A stretch of 64,000 nucleotides of DNA. Source: Rhodococcus koreensis. GTDB lineage: Bacteria; Actinomycetota; Actinomycetes; Mycobacteriales; Mycobacteriaceae. The position numbers and the translations under genes are program-made. How positions within the stretch are numbered: position 1 is the first letter of the stretch; each line of letters begins with the position of its first letter. The notes under the pieces are model-generated. The model searched no databases, was not told the origin of the DNA, and saw nothing but the letters and a program-made list of their open reading frames with translations. Location: positions 2,666,001 through 2,730,000 of the forward strand of contig NZ_FNSV01000005.1 of the NCBI RefSeq assembly GCF_900105905.1, read 5' to 3'. This document shows, piece after piece, positions 16,490-25,107 of this stretch.

Positions 16490-17164
16490 CTACTTCGAAC
16501 CTTTGTCGTTCTTTGCCCAGACCGTGGTGCCATCGGGCGCCGTCAGAGTCTGCGCAAGCTGGATCCCCGCGACGACCAGGGTCGGACCACCGACGATGAC
16601 GGTTCCGGCAATCGCACCGACCGCCGCGAACACCGGGACGGTGGCCAGCGCGACGGGCCCGGCAATCAGGCCGACCAGTCCGATCGCGCCGCCGACGACG
16701 GTGCCGGCCAGTCCACCGACCGCCGAGGCCAGTGCAAGCTGCTGCCCGAAATTGGCCTGGGCGCGCGTGTTCTCTTCGACCGAGGCAACGTCGCTCAGCG
16801 GAAGATCGGCGTCCGCGATCGGCGTTGCCTTCGCGCGATCGATGACGGGAGTCAACGTGAGAGTCTTGCCGTCCTCGCTGACCTTCTCGTCGAACGGGAA
16901 CTGCAGACCGTCGAAGCGGTACGCGAGGGGCAGCGAGAGGACGGCGTTTCCAGCGCCGTCCTCGAGTGAAACCGATTTCCGATCCGACGACACCACGAAT
17001 GCGCCTGCGTCGATCTTCGTGACGACTGCCCGATCCTCCACCCGGGTCTCGTATGCGATGTCGGCTCCGGGCTCGGCCACGGGTTCCGCGATCGCCACCC
17101 CGGATCCGGCCGCGAGTGCACCCACCAAAAGTGCCGAAGTCGTAACGAAACGACGCAACTTCAT
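16490..17164 (-). CDS. Putative secreted/membrane protein, IDAGAF family
   Basis: The protein has 224 residues. The ATG at 17164 has AAGGGG upstream. The signal peptide is MKLRRFVTTSALLVGALAAG ending near AIAEP. The domain carries YETRVEDRAVVTKIDAGAF and a LPLSDVAS motif. Two Gly/Ala hydrophobic segments follow (VGGLAGTVVGGAIGLVGLIAG and AVGAIAGTVIVGG), and the tail is Lys-rich. It has the same layout as the proteins at 14698 and 15396, so all are paralogues. It is followed at 43 bp by two possible short peptide genes. The function is unknown; export to the envelope is inferred. Confidence 0.7.
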   Translation of the reverse strand: MKLRRFVTTSALLVGALAAGSGVAIAEPVAEPGADIAYETRVEDRAVVTKIDAGAFVVSSDRKSVSLEDGAGNAVLSLPLAYRFDGLQFPFDEKVSEDGKTLTLTPVIDRAKATPIADADLPLSDVASVEENTRAQANFGQQLALASAVGGLAGTVVGGAIGLVGLIAGPVALATVPVFAAVGAIAGTVIVGGPTLVVAGIQLAQTLTAPDGTTVWAKNDKGSK

Positions 17165-17458
17165 TCCATCCCCTTAAGGTTCCAACCCCATCCGTTGCTA
17201 AACAGTAACTTGCTGCTGTGACAGATCCCAATTGAGTTTCGACTCGAGAAAAGCCGCTTCACCAATAGTCGACGAGGGGTTATGGAATTTCGGATCAGGA
17301 GCGGGGCCGGGACCGAATTCCAAGAATGGCACCAGTCGTCCATTCAGTAATTGCGACAGAAAGCGGGGAACCGGTCGGTTTCTTCGCGGAGGCGGCCCGC
17401 ACACGACCCGGCCCCGCCGTGCATGACACGACGGGGCCGGCGGATCGAGACGAGGGCC
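17165..17458. promoter_or_regulatory. Gene-free spacer with the 16490 gene promoter
   Basis: It holds the upstream region of the 16490 gene on its left, with a relatively AT-rich TTACTGTTTAGCAA stretch near 17200, and the terminator of the 17459 gene at 17408-17440 on its right. Nothing else can be assigned. Confidence 0.4.
17408..17440. terminator. Terminator of the 17459 gene
   Basis: CCGGCCCCGCCGT pairs with ACGACGGGGCCGG, with one mismatch, around a 7-nt loop. It starts 19 bp past the stop of the minus-strand gene at 17459. Confidence 0.65.
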
Positions 17459-17905
17459 CTACTCGTCCCTGTCCGCGTAGATCGACGTCCCCGGGGCGGC
17501 GTTGTACGTCTCCCACAACTGGTATGCACTGACGCCGAGAGTGGGGCCACCGGCGACGATGGTTCCCACCACCCCACCGATGCCCGCCCCGGTGACGAGA
17601 CCCGCGACACATCCGGCGGGAAGTGTTGCGATACAACCGATTCCGGCACCGGCAATGGTTCCGATCAGGCTCCCGACCGTGACGGCGATACCCACCTGCG
17701 CACCGAACTGGCCGAAGGCCCTGTCGTTCTCCTCACGGGACGCGACGTCGTGGAACGGCAGCGGGAGTACCGCGGGTGCCGACGCGGTCGGCGCGGGCGC
17801 CACAGGGGCGGGTGCCGAAGCCGGCCCCGCGTGGGAAACTCCGGCAGCAAGACCCATGGCGGTAACCGCCAGGCCTGCCGTTACTGCAGCTCTTCTCACG
17901 ATCAT
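17459..17905 (-). CDS. Short secreted/membrane protein with Gly-rich hydrophobic hairpin
   Basis: The protein has 148 residues. The signal peptide is MIVRRAAVTAGLAVTAMGLA, with cleavage near SHAGP, followed by an Ala/Pro-rich linker. A LPFHDVASREEND segment corresponds to the LPLSDVASVEEN segment of the 16490 protein. Two Gly-rich hydrophobic stretches follow with two Cys, and it ends YADRDE. It looks like a short version of the same family lacking the IDAGAF domain. Its function is unrecognised. Confidence 0.65.
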   Translation of the reverse strand: MIVRRAAVTAGLAVTAMGLAAGVSHAGPASAPAPVAPAPTASAPAVLPLPFHDVASREENDRAFGQFGAQVGIAVTVGSLIGTIAGAGIGCIATLPAGCVAGLVTGAGIGGVVGTIVAGGPTLGVSAYQLWETYNAAPGTSIYADRDE

Positions 17906-18524
17906 TGATGCCTCATTTCAGGACCGACGCGACGAAGTACTGATGTGATCGAAGTGCACTGCACGACCCCCGTTTGCGACCGCTGACCAGGGCCGGAAAA
18001 CACGCTCAGAGTAACAGTGAAATCACGGCCGAAATGTTCATTGACGAAAAATTCATCGGGTCACGAGGCACCGGTCGGCAGTTGGCCGATCACAACGTAA
18101 TTCGCATGAATTACATGGTGTGAATTACGCCCGGAAGGCGAATTTTCGGCAGCGGCGACATCGACGCTCGGATTATTTGCCCGTCGTTATCCCGCCGCAA
18201 CGCAACCGCGTCGAATTCGTGACGCAAACTGCGGCTGGAGCAGCCCTCGAGGGCTATTGGACGGCCCCGCGAGGCCGTCGGCCGAAGTTAGGGCGACCTT
18301 GGGTGAACGCCGCAATTTCGACCCTTTAACGTGGCGAACAGAAAGTCCGATTGTGGCATGCGCCACATGCCGCATCGGCGCCCCAACTGCAGAAATGCTC
18401 CTGAACAGGGCCAAGTTACCCACAGGTAGGATAGATAAGTTACCAGTGGGTAACTTAGCAAGCGTTAGGATCACGAGCAGTCCCGAGGTGGCCGCCCTGC
18501 CGCCCTGAAACGAAAGGCCGCGAC
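17906..18524. promoter_or_regulatory. 619-bp regulatory spacer between divergent genes
   Basis: No convincing gene is seen. It holds three inverted repeats: GTAATTC-GCAT-GAATTAC at 18097-18114, with another GAATTAC at 18122-18128; TGTGGCATGCGCCACA at 18352-18367; and GTTACC-AGTG-GGTAAC at 18439-18454, with a related half at 18415-18430. The left part is unusually AT-rich for this genome. The right sites lie 70-110 bp before the oxidoreductase start and are good operator candidates for it. Confidence 0.5.
18439..18454. promoter_or_regulatory. GTTACC/GGTAAC inverted repeat, likely operator
   Basis: GTTACCAGTGGGTAAC has 6-bp arms around AGTG. A weaker copy, GTTACCCACAGGTAGG, lies 24 bp upstream at 18415-18430. 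The pair straddles an AT-rich TAGGATAGATAA stretch that could be the -10, so binding would block transcription of the 18525 gene. The cognate regulator is not known from this window. Confidence 0.5.
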
Positions 18525-21500
18525 ATGAATGCCCTGACGATCACGTTGGGCACCATCGGCGTGCTGCTGAGCCTCATATGTTGGTTCTCCTTCATCACAG
18601 GCGCATTGAAGATGGTCAACGTCGTCCGGATCGGCCAGTCGGCCCCGGATCGATGGCACCCCTTCTTCCCGCGCTTCAAGCAGATGTGTGTCGAGTTCAT
18701 CGCCCACACGCGCATGAGCAAGTTCCGCACCGTCGGCTGGGCCCACTGGCTGGTCATGGTCGGCTTCATGCTCGGAGCCGTCGTGTGGTTCGAGGCGTAC
18801 GGCCAGACGTTCGACCCGGAGTTCCACTGGCCGCTGGTCGGTAACACCGCCGTCTACCACTTCGTCGACGAGATCCTCGGCCTCGGCACGGTCATCGGTA
18901 TCACCACGCTGATCGTGATCCGCCAGCTCAACCACCCCCGCGTGCCCGCGCGGCTGTCCCGTTTCGGTGGTTCCGACTTCAAGGCCGCGTACTTCGTCGA
19001 GGCCGTCGTCCTCATCGAGGGCCTCGGCATGATCTTCGTGAAGGCCGGGAAGATCGCCACCTACGGCCACTCCAACCCGTGGACCGACTTCTTCACGATG
19101 AACCTCGCGAAGCTGCTTCCTGCGAGCCCGAACATGGTCGCGTTCTTCGCCTTCGTCAAGCTGATGTCGGGCATGATCTGGCTCTACGTCGTCGGCCGCA
19201 ACATCACCTGGGGTGTCGCCTGGCACCGGTTCGCGGCGTTCGCGAACATCTACTTCAAGCGTGAGGACGACGGCGACGTCGCACTCGGCGCCGCCAAGCC
19301 CATGATGTCCGGTGGCAAGCCCATCAACATGGAGGACGCCGATCCCGACACCGACACGTTCGGCGCCGGCAACATCGAGGACTTCTCCTGGAAGGGCTGG
19401 CTGGACTTCACCACCTGCACCGAGTGCGGGCGCTGCCAGTCGCAGTGCCCCGCATGGAACACCGGTAAGCCGCTGTCCCCGAAGCTGCTCATCACGTCGC
19501 TGCGCGACCACGGCTACGCCAAGGCTCCGTACCTGCTCGCCGGTGGCCGCAAGGACATGGGCGGTGACGAGGTCGGCCTGGTGAACGGCGAAGGCGCCGT
19601 CGACGACGCCAAGCTGGCGGCGATCCCCGAGGCAGCCCGCCGGGAGGCCGAGCGCAAGCTGGTCGGCGAGACCGTCGAAGGCGAGCTGGCCCCGGTCATC
19701 GACGCCGAGACTCTGTGGAGCTGCACCAACTGTGGCGCGTGTGTCGAGCAGTGCCCCGTCGACATCGAGCACGTCGACCACATCATCGACATGCGCCGCT
19801 ACCAGGTGCTGATCGAGTCGGAGTTCCCGTCCGAGCTGGCCGGCCTGTTCAAGAACCTCGAGAACAAGGGCAACCCGTGGGGTCAGAACTCCAAGGACCG
19901 TCTCAACTGGATCAGTGAGATGGACTTCGAGATCCCCGTGTTCGGACAGGACGCGGACAGCTTCGAGGACTACGAGTACCTCTTCTGGGTCGGCTGCGCC
20001 GGCGCCTACGAGGACCGGGCCAAGAAGACCACGAAGGCCGTCGCCGAACTGCTCGCCACCGCGGGCGTGAAGTTCATGGTTCTCGGCGCCGACGAGACGT
20101 GCACCGGCGACTCTGCTCGCCGCGCAGGTAACGAATTCCTGTTCCAGCAGCTCGCCATGCAGAACATCGAGTTGCTGAACTCGGTCTTCGACGGCGTCGA
20201 GCAGCGCAAGCGCAAGATCGTCGTCACCTGCGCCCACTGCTTCAACGCGCTCGGCAACGAGTACCCGGAGGTCGGCGGCGACTACGAGGTGGTTCACCAC
20301 ACTCAGCTGCTCAACCGCCTGGTCCGCCAGAAGAAGCTGATTCCGGTCGCCTCCGTCGGTGAGGACATCACCTACCACGACCCCTGCTTCCTCGGCCGCC
20401 ACAACAAGGTCTACGACGCTCCCCGCGAGCTGATGGAAGCCTCCGGCGCGAAGCTGAAGGAAATGCCCCGTCACGGCGAACGGTCCATGTGCTGTGGTGC
20501 CGGTGGTGCCCGCATGTGGATGGAAGAGAACATCGGCAAGCGCATCAACATCGACCGGGTCGACGAGGCGCTCAGCACGGATCCGAAGAAGATCGCGACC
20601 GGCTGCCCGTTCTGCCGCGTCATGCTCACCGACGGCGTCACGGCTCGCCAGGAGTCCGGCCAGGGTGAGGGTGTCGAGGTCGTCGACGTCGCTCAGCTGA
20701 TGCTCTCGTCCATCACGCGTCTCGAGCCGGAGAAGCTGACCGAGAACATCAAGGTCGTCCCCCGCGAGAAGCCGGCCGAACCGGCGGCAGCCGAGGCCAA
20801 GGCAGCGGTGGTCGAGAAGGAGCGCGTCGAAGAGGCCCCGGAGGCCGCTGCAACTCCGGCCGCCACGGAAGCTCCCGCGGGCAAGGGCCTGGCGATGAAG
20901 GGCCTGGCCAAGGCACCCGGCGCGAAGGCTCCCGGCGCCAAGGCACCCGGTCTCGGCATGGCGGGCGGAGCGAAAGCTCCCGGAGCGAAGGCACCCGGCA
21001 AGGGTCTCGGCATGGCCGGTGGGGCGAAGGCTCCCGGCGCCAAGAAGGCTGCTCCCGCCGCGACGGCTGACGCAGGCTCCGATGCTCCGGCAGCGGAGGC
21101 ACCCAAGCCGAAGGGCCTCGGGCTCGCCGGTGGCGCGAAGGCACCGGGCGGCAAGGGTCTGCAGATGAAAGGTGCCGCCAAGGCACCCGGCGCGAAGGCC
21201 GCCGCTCCGGCCGCCGCCGCACCGGCCGCGGAGGCTCCCGCCGTCGAAACGCCCGCTCAGGACGCGCCCGCAGCGAAGCCGAAGGGACTCGGACTCGCAT
21301 CCGGCGCCAAGGCACCGGGCAAGGGCCTGCAGATGAAGGGCAAGGCGAAGGCTCCCGCCGCGAAGGCTGCCCCGGCCGAGTCGGCGGTCGCCGAACCCCA
21401 GGCTGCCGCACCCCAGGCCGCCGCACCCCCGGCAGCCGAACCGGAGGTCGCCGACACCTCCTCCGCTTCGGAGGCTCCGAAGGCTCCTCCGGCGGCGAGG

Positions 21501-21776
21501 GCCGGTGGACTCGGTTTCAAGAGCGGTGCCAAGGCTCCCGGGGCCCGCAAGGCCGCGGCGCCCAAGGCCGCAGCACCGAAGGCCGAGGCACCCGAGGTTT
21601 CCCCTGCTGAAGCACCGAAAGCCAAGGCACCCGAGGCCGAGGCTCCGAAGGTGGAAGAGTCGAACGGCGACGGGTCCAACGGCAAGGCAGCGGAGACGGG
21701 GCAGGCCCCGCCGCAGGCCAAGCCCGGTGGACTCGGTTTCAAGGCCGGCGCGAAGGCACCGGGCCGGAAGAGCTAG
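18525..21776 (+). CDS. Membrane Fe-S oxidoreductase (Rv0338c-like)
   Basis: The protein has 1083 residues. Transmembrane helices occupy roughly residues 1-235. Two 4Fe-4S motifs follow: CTECGRCQSQCP at about 297-308 and CTNCGACVEQCP at about 400-411. Two CCG-type cysteine domains come next (WVGCAG...CAHC, and DPCFLGRHN...CCGAGG), as in heterodisulfide-reductase HdrD and glycolate oxidase GlcF subunits. The last 330 or so residues are Ala/Pro/Lys-rich, with repeated KAPGAKAPG and KGLGLAGGAKAPG units. The ATG at 18525 follows GAAAGG. Synteny with the aminotransferase and ini genes matches M. tuberculosis Rv0338c, an essential probable electron-transfer protein with no settled donor or acceptor. 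Confidence 0.9.
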   Translation: MNALTITLGTIGVLLSLICWFSFITGALKMVNVVRIGQSAPDRWHPFFPRFKQMCVEFIAHTRMSKFRTVGWAHWLVMVGFMLGAVVWFEAYGQTFDPEFHWPLVGNTAVYHFVDEILGLGTVIGITTLIVIRQLNHPRVPARLSRFGGSDFKAAYFVEAVVLIEGLGMIFVKAGKIATYGHSNPWTDFFTMNLAKLLPASPNMVAFFAFVKLMSGMIWLYVVGRNITWGVAWHRFAAFANIYFKREDDGDVALGAAKPMMSGGKPINMEDADPDTDTFGAGNIEDFSWKGWLDFTTCTECGRCQSQCPAWNTGKPLSPKLLITSLRDHGYAKAPYLLAGGRKDMGGDEVGLVNGEGAVDDAKLAAIPEAARREAERKLVGETVEGELAPVIDAETLWSCTNCGACVEQCPVDIEHVDHIIDMRRYQVLIESEFPSELAGLFKNLENKGNPWGQNSKDRLNWISEMDFEIPVFGQDADSFEDYEYLFWVGCAGAYEDRAKKTTKAVAELLATAGVKFMVLGADETCTGDSARRAGNEFLFQQLAMQNIELLNSVFDGVEQRKRKIVVTCAHCFNALGNEYPEVGGDYEVVHHTQLLNRLVRQKKLIPVASVGEDITYHDPCFLGRHNKVYDAPRELMEASGAKLKEMPRHGERSMCCGAGGARMWMEENIGKRINIDRVDEALSTDPKKIATGCPFCRVMLTDGVTARQESGQGEGVEVVDVAQLMLSSITRLEPEKLTENIKVVPREKPAEPAAAEAKAAVVEKERVEEAPEAAATPAATEAPAGKGLAMKGLAKAPGAKAPGAKAPGLGMAGGAKAPGAKAPGKGLGMAGGAKAPGAKKAAPAATADAGSDAPAAEAPKPKGLGLAGGAKAPGGKGLQMKGAAKAPGAKAAAPAAAAPAAEAPAVETPAQDAPAAKPKGLGLASGAKAPGKGLQMKGKAKAPAAKAAPAESAVAEPQAAAPQAAAPPAAEPEVADTSSASEAPKAPPAARAGGLGFKSGAKAPGARKAAAPKAAAPKAEAPEVSPAEAPKAKAPEAEAPKVEESNGDGSNGKAAETGQAPPQAKPGGLGFKAGAKAPGRKS

Positions 21777-21788
21777 CCGACAGCAGTG

Positions 21789-21830
21789 AACAGCGACGCC
21801 CCCACCAGTCACGGTGGGGGCGTCGCTGTT
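21789..21830. terminator. Perfect 18-bp bidirectional terminator
   Basis: AACAGCGACGCCCCCACC pairs perfectly with its complement around a 6-nt AGTCAC loop and continues into TTCTCT. It separates convergent genes ending at 21776 and 21833. Confidence 0.9.
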
Positions 21831-21832
21831 CT

Positions 21833-23362
21833 CTACCGCGGTCCGGCGCCGCCGCGTCCCGGAGTTCCGCCGCCCATCGGCTGAGCGGGCGCCGGGTTCT
21901 GCACGGTGTATTCCTGCACCGAGTCGTCCTGCGCGGTGTCGTCCTGCGCAGTCTGGTCGGCGGACGATGCCTGTTCGACGGACGAGGTGGTGGTCGTCGT
22001 CGCCGAGGGCGTGTCGTCCTGGCCGATCAGTTGAGTCGCTGCCGCGCCGCCGCCCAGGAGGACGAGAGCGGCGGCACTCGCCGCGACCATCCATCCGCGG
22101 ATGCCCGACTTCGGTGCCTTCGCGACCGGGACAATCGTCGGCGTGACGACTGTTGTGGTCGACGCAACGGGCCTGGTCGGCACCCCCGCGGATGCGGAGG
22201 GAGGCAACACACGCGACGCTGCCGCCGCGATCGGTCGCGGCGCCGCCGGTGGCCGGACCCGCGGTCCCGGCGCCGACATCACCCGGGAACCCGACTGCCG
22301 GAGCGATGCCCGCTCGGCGATCACCGCCGCGCCGCGGGCGGACGCCGTCGCCGGGTCGGGCGAGACGACGAGGGGGACGCCCACGGCTGTCGACAGCACT
22401 TCCGTCACGAGTGGAACCGCCGCTCCGCCGCCGAGGAGCACGACGGCGTCGACGGGGGTTCCGGTCTCGGCGAGTCGTTCGAGTTCACGTGCCACCGCAT
22501 TCGCGGCGTGGGTGAGTGACTCGCGGATGACATCCTCGAATTCGGAACGCATGACACGTATCTGGCGTCGGATGCCGGGAAGCTCGACGGTCACCACGGC
22601 CGAGGTGTCCTGCGACAACCGCTCCTTCGCGATCCGGCAGCGGGCCGCGAGTTCGGCCAGCGCCGCGCGGTGCGCGGGATCGTCGACGTCGAAGTCCGGG
22701 TTCGCGTTCTGCACCAGTGCGACCACATGCCCCATCAGTAGTCGATCCGCGTGAGCCCCGCTGAAGTCGGTGCTCCGCGTCGACGGAAGAACATCGAATT
22801 CGTCGCCGCGCCGGGTGCCCACGGTCAGGTCGAGGGAGTGGGCTCCGACGTCACACATCAGCACGGTGTCGCAGTCGTCGAGTTTCTCGACCCGGGCGAC
22901 CCACGTGAGTGCCGCAGTGGTTTCGGGGATCACGGTGACGGTGCGGTTCTGCAGCAGACCCCAGCGGCGGATCTCGTCCTCGAGTTCCTCCACCGCATAC
23001 CCCGACCAGCCCGCCGGACCTGCGACCACCACATGGTCGGGCGCCGGGGTGCGGCCCCGAACCAGACAGTCGAGCGCCGTGGTCACCAACTGCACGGCCG
23101 GGGTGCGGGTCCCGTCGTCACCGATCACCGGAACGGGGTCACCGACTCTGTCGATGAAGTCACGAAAGACGATGCTGCCCTGAGGAAGCGGACCGGCACG
23201 TTGCGATCCGAGGGTGGGTGCGCTGCTGGACGACAGCGCGAGTTCGGCGGAGTGCCGCACCACCGTGAATCCGTCGTGCTCGTGGTGCGCCTGCGATTCA
23301 CCGTGCATCTGTGCGGACACGAACGAGTCGGAACCCATACTGATCCCCATCGATGTCCGCAT
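21833..23362 (-). CDS. Membrane-anchored Hsp70-like protein
   Basis: The protein has 509 residues. The ATG at 23362 is chosen for the GGAG site 8 nt upstream; longer in-frame extensions lack one. The Hsp70-like domain is about 1-340, with a weak phosphate-1 loop (MGISMGSDSFVSAQM), phosphate-2 CDVGAHSLDLT and an adenosine loop VVLLGGGAAVPLV. A Pro-rich linker, one transmembrane helix (WMVAASAAALVLLGGGAAAT) and a Thr/Ser/Asp/Gln-rich outer tail follow. It is divergent from the second ini cluster, exactly as the 6537 gene is from iniB. It is probably a partner of that cluster; the function is unknown. Confidence 0.82.
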   Translation of the reverse strand: MRTSMGISMGSDSFVSAQMHGESQAHHEHDGFTVVRHSAELALSSSSAPTLGSQRAGPLPQGSIVFRDFIDRVGDPVPVIGDDGTRTPAVQLVTTALDCLVRGRTPAPDHVVVAGPAGWSGYAVEELEDEIRRWGLLQNRTVTVIPETTAALTWVARVEKLDDCDTVLMCDVGAHSLDLTVGTRRGDEFDVLPSTRSTDFSGAHADRLLMGHVVALVQNANPDFDVDDPAHRAALAELAARCRIAKERLSQDTSAVVTVELPGIRRQIRVMRSEFEDVIRESLTHAANAVARELERLAETGTPVDAVVLLGGGAAVPLVTEVLSTAVGVPLVVSPDPATASARGAAVIAERASLRQSGSRVMSAPGPRVRPPAAPRPIAAAASRVLPPSASAGVPTRPVASTTTVVTPTIVPVAKAPKSGIRGWMVAASAAALVLLGGGAAATQLIGQDDTPSATTTTTSSVEQASSADQTAQDDTAQDDSVQEYTVQNPAPAQPMGGGTPGRGGAGPR

Positions 23363-23586
23363 GTCGTGATCTCCATTCCGTGGTACGGCAGGCGACTTTC
23401 CTGCCGATCGAAACGCTAGACCGCCTTCCTGTACCGACCGCTGTGCGCTTCCTGCGATGTTCCTGTGTGCTCGGCGGCGCACGCCCCTAGGGAAGGTGCA
23501 GCGTCCTCCCATGGTCTTCCCAGGAATGGTCCATAACGTCGTCGGCAGTCGCCTCGAAGGGGCAAACCCGAGATGAAGGAGCACTC
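23363..23586. promoter_or_regulatory. Divergent promoter of the second ini module
   Basis: This 224-bp spacer contains four copies of TTCCTG (starting 23398, 23426, 23449 and 23460) in 68 bp, and CCCCTAGGG at 23484-23492. The latter recalls the TTAGGGG repeats of the first ini spacer. An AAGGAG site precedes the 23587 start. Confidence 0.45.
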
Positions 23587-25020
23587 ATGACGAGAAGCGA
23601 AATCCACCCGTCGGCCGTCCTCGAACACGACGTCCCCGCCCCGCACGCCACGATCGACGCACGGGCACCGCAGCCCGACCTGGGCGACGCGCCCCATGCG
23701 GCGGACCTTCTCCGCGACGGACTCGACGGACTCCTGCGCGACCTCCGCCCGGCGAACCCCAGCGGCGAACAGCCTGCTCAGCACACTGAGCCGCAACAGA
23801 ATTCGCACAACGGTCCCCGCGACAACGACAGTCGTGCGTTCGAGAACACCAGCCAGCAGAACAACGGCGGCGACGCAACCAACCACCAGGACAATACCGG
23901 CCACCGCGACGACGCAAGCCACCACACCACCGACACCGGCAACCAGGCCCACGCGAACAACGCCACCGACCACGACGGACGCACCGACGGCCATAACGTC
24001 GCGAGCCACGAGAACGCCCAGTCCGGACCGTCGGCGTCGTTCTCCAACCCGGGCCGCGGTGAGTCGGCCGTGAACTCGGGCGGCGCGTCCGCGTCCCAGC
24101 CCGCATTCGGCCAGGGCAACCCGGTTGCGACGCAGCCGTCGAGTCTGGCGCCGACGTCGCCGATTTCCGCGCAGACGTCGCCGGCCGTGCAGCCCGCCAC
24201 GTTCGGTCCGGCGACGAGCGCGGCGCCCGCAACGACGGCGTCCGCGGCCCAGCCGATCACGGCGACCCCGGTGTCGACCCATTCCGATGCGGCGGTGACG
24301 TCGCAGCCTCTCGCCACCACGATCCGGCAGACGAACACCGAACCGGCCTCGGTGACGACGTCGTCCGAACCGGACCGGAATCAGAGTCAGAGTCAGAGCC
24401 AGGTTGCAGACCAGCAGAACACGCGGAGCGCGGAGGCTGCCTCGGTCACCGGCGACGAGGGAACGCGAGCAGCATCGACGGACACCACCCCGACCGACTC
24501 CACCCCGACCGACTCCGCCACGCAGAACGCGACGGCACCCACCGCTGATCTCGGACGAACCGAGGCGACAACGGCAACGACCGGCAACACCGACAACCAT
24601 GCGACGACCACCGCGACCCAAACACCGGACACGACCACCACGACAACCCCGGCGACCGCTCCGGCCGCCGACCTCGGCCAGGTCCAGACGGCCACCCCGT
24701 CCACTGCGACCACCACCACCACGACGGCGAGCAGTGACCTCACGTCGACGGACCACAGTTCCGCGGTCAGCACGCTCACGGACACGGCAACCACCGACAC
24801 CGCGACGACGTTCGACGCGACGACCCCGCACGACACCACTGCCTCGTACGACGCGAGCACCACGTACGACTCGGGCACCGCGCTCGACACCGGCACGTCG
24901 CTCGACGCGACGAGCGCGACGAGCATCTCGTCGGGGTTGACCGCCGATTCCGGCAGCACTCTCGACACCCACGATCAGAGCCTGACTGCGACGACGACCG
25001 TCGACCAGCACATGTTCTGA
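23587..25020 (+). CDS. Thr/Ala/Asp-rich low-complexity protein in the iniB position
   Basis: The protein has 477 residues. The ATG at 23587 has AAGGAG 6 nt upstream. About 60 non-repetitive residues (including DLLRDGLDGLLRDLRP) precede a long disordered stretch. That stretch is rich in Asn/Gln/His at first, then Thr/Ala/Ser/Asp, with short repeats such as TPTDS and SQSQSQ. No signal peptide or transmembrane helix is seen, and the sequence is not recognisably IniB. It is the first gene before iniA- and iniC-like genes and opposite an Hsp70-like gene, so it occupies the iniB slot. An envelope or scaffold role is inferred only from that. Confidence 0.7.
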   Translation: MTRSEIHPSAVLEHDVPAPHATIDARAPQPDLGDAPHAADLLRDGLDGLLRDLRPANPSGEQPAQHTEPQQNSHNGPRDNDSRAFENTSQQNNGGDATNHQDNTGHRDDASHHTTDTGNQAHANNATDHDGRTDGHNVASHENAQSGPSASFSNPGRGESAVNSGGASASQPAFGQGNPVATQPSSLAPTSPISAQTSPAVQPATFGPATSAAPATTASAAQPITATPVSTHSDAAVTSQPLATTIRQTNTEPASVTTSSEPDRNQSQSQSQVADQQNTRSAEAASVTGDEGTRAASTDTTPTDSTPTDSATQNATAPTADLGRTEATTATTGNTDNHATTTATQTPDTTTTTTPATAPAADLGQVQTATPSTATTTTTTASSDLTSTDHSSAVSTLTDTATTDTATTFDATTPHDTTASYDASTTYDSGTALDTGTSLDATSATSISSGLTADSGSTLDTHDQSLTATTTVDQHMF

Positions 25021-25027
25021 CCTCGAC

Positions 25028-25066
25028 GTGGCGGGACCGCCTACTCCCCTGCAGCGGTCCCGCCAC
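25028..25066. terminator. Hairpin between the first gene and iniA-like gene of cluster 2
   Basis: A perfect 13-bp stem GTGGCGGGACCGC/GCGGTCCCGCCAC has a 13-nt loop, 8 bp after the stop at 25020 and 41 bp before the iniA-like ATG. It mirrors the 2718-2748 hairpin of cluster 1, so partial termination between the first gene and the GTPase genes seems to be a shared design. Confidence 0.75.
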
Positions 25067-25107
25067 TCCCCTCGCTCGAATGCCCGTCACCGACTCTTGC
25101 GGAGATC

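Noticed and set aside
18471..22094. A 1207-codon minus-strand frame opposite the Fe-S oxidoreductase
   Set aside because: The plus-strand frame has all Fe-S and CCG motifs; the antisense product has no recognisable domain and is Arg/Gly/Leu repeat.
24380..24410. Short tandem repeat CAGAGT as mobile-element trace
   Set aside because: It is a three- to four-unit in-frame run coding Ser-Gln pairs in a low-complexity protein; no terminal repeats or transposase.
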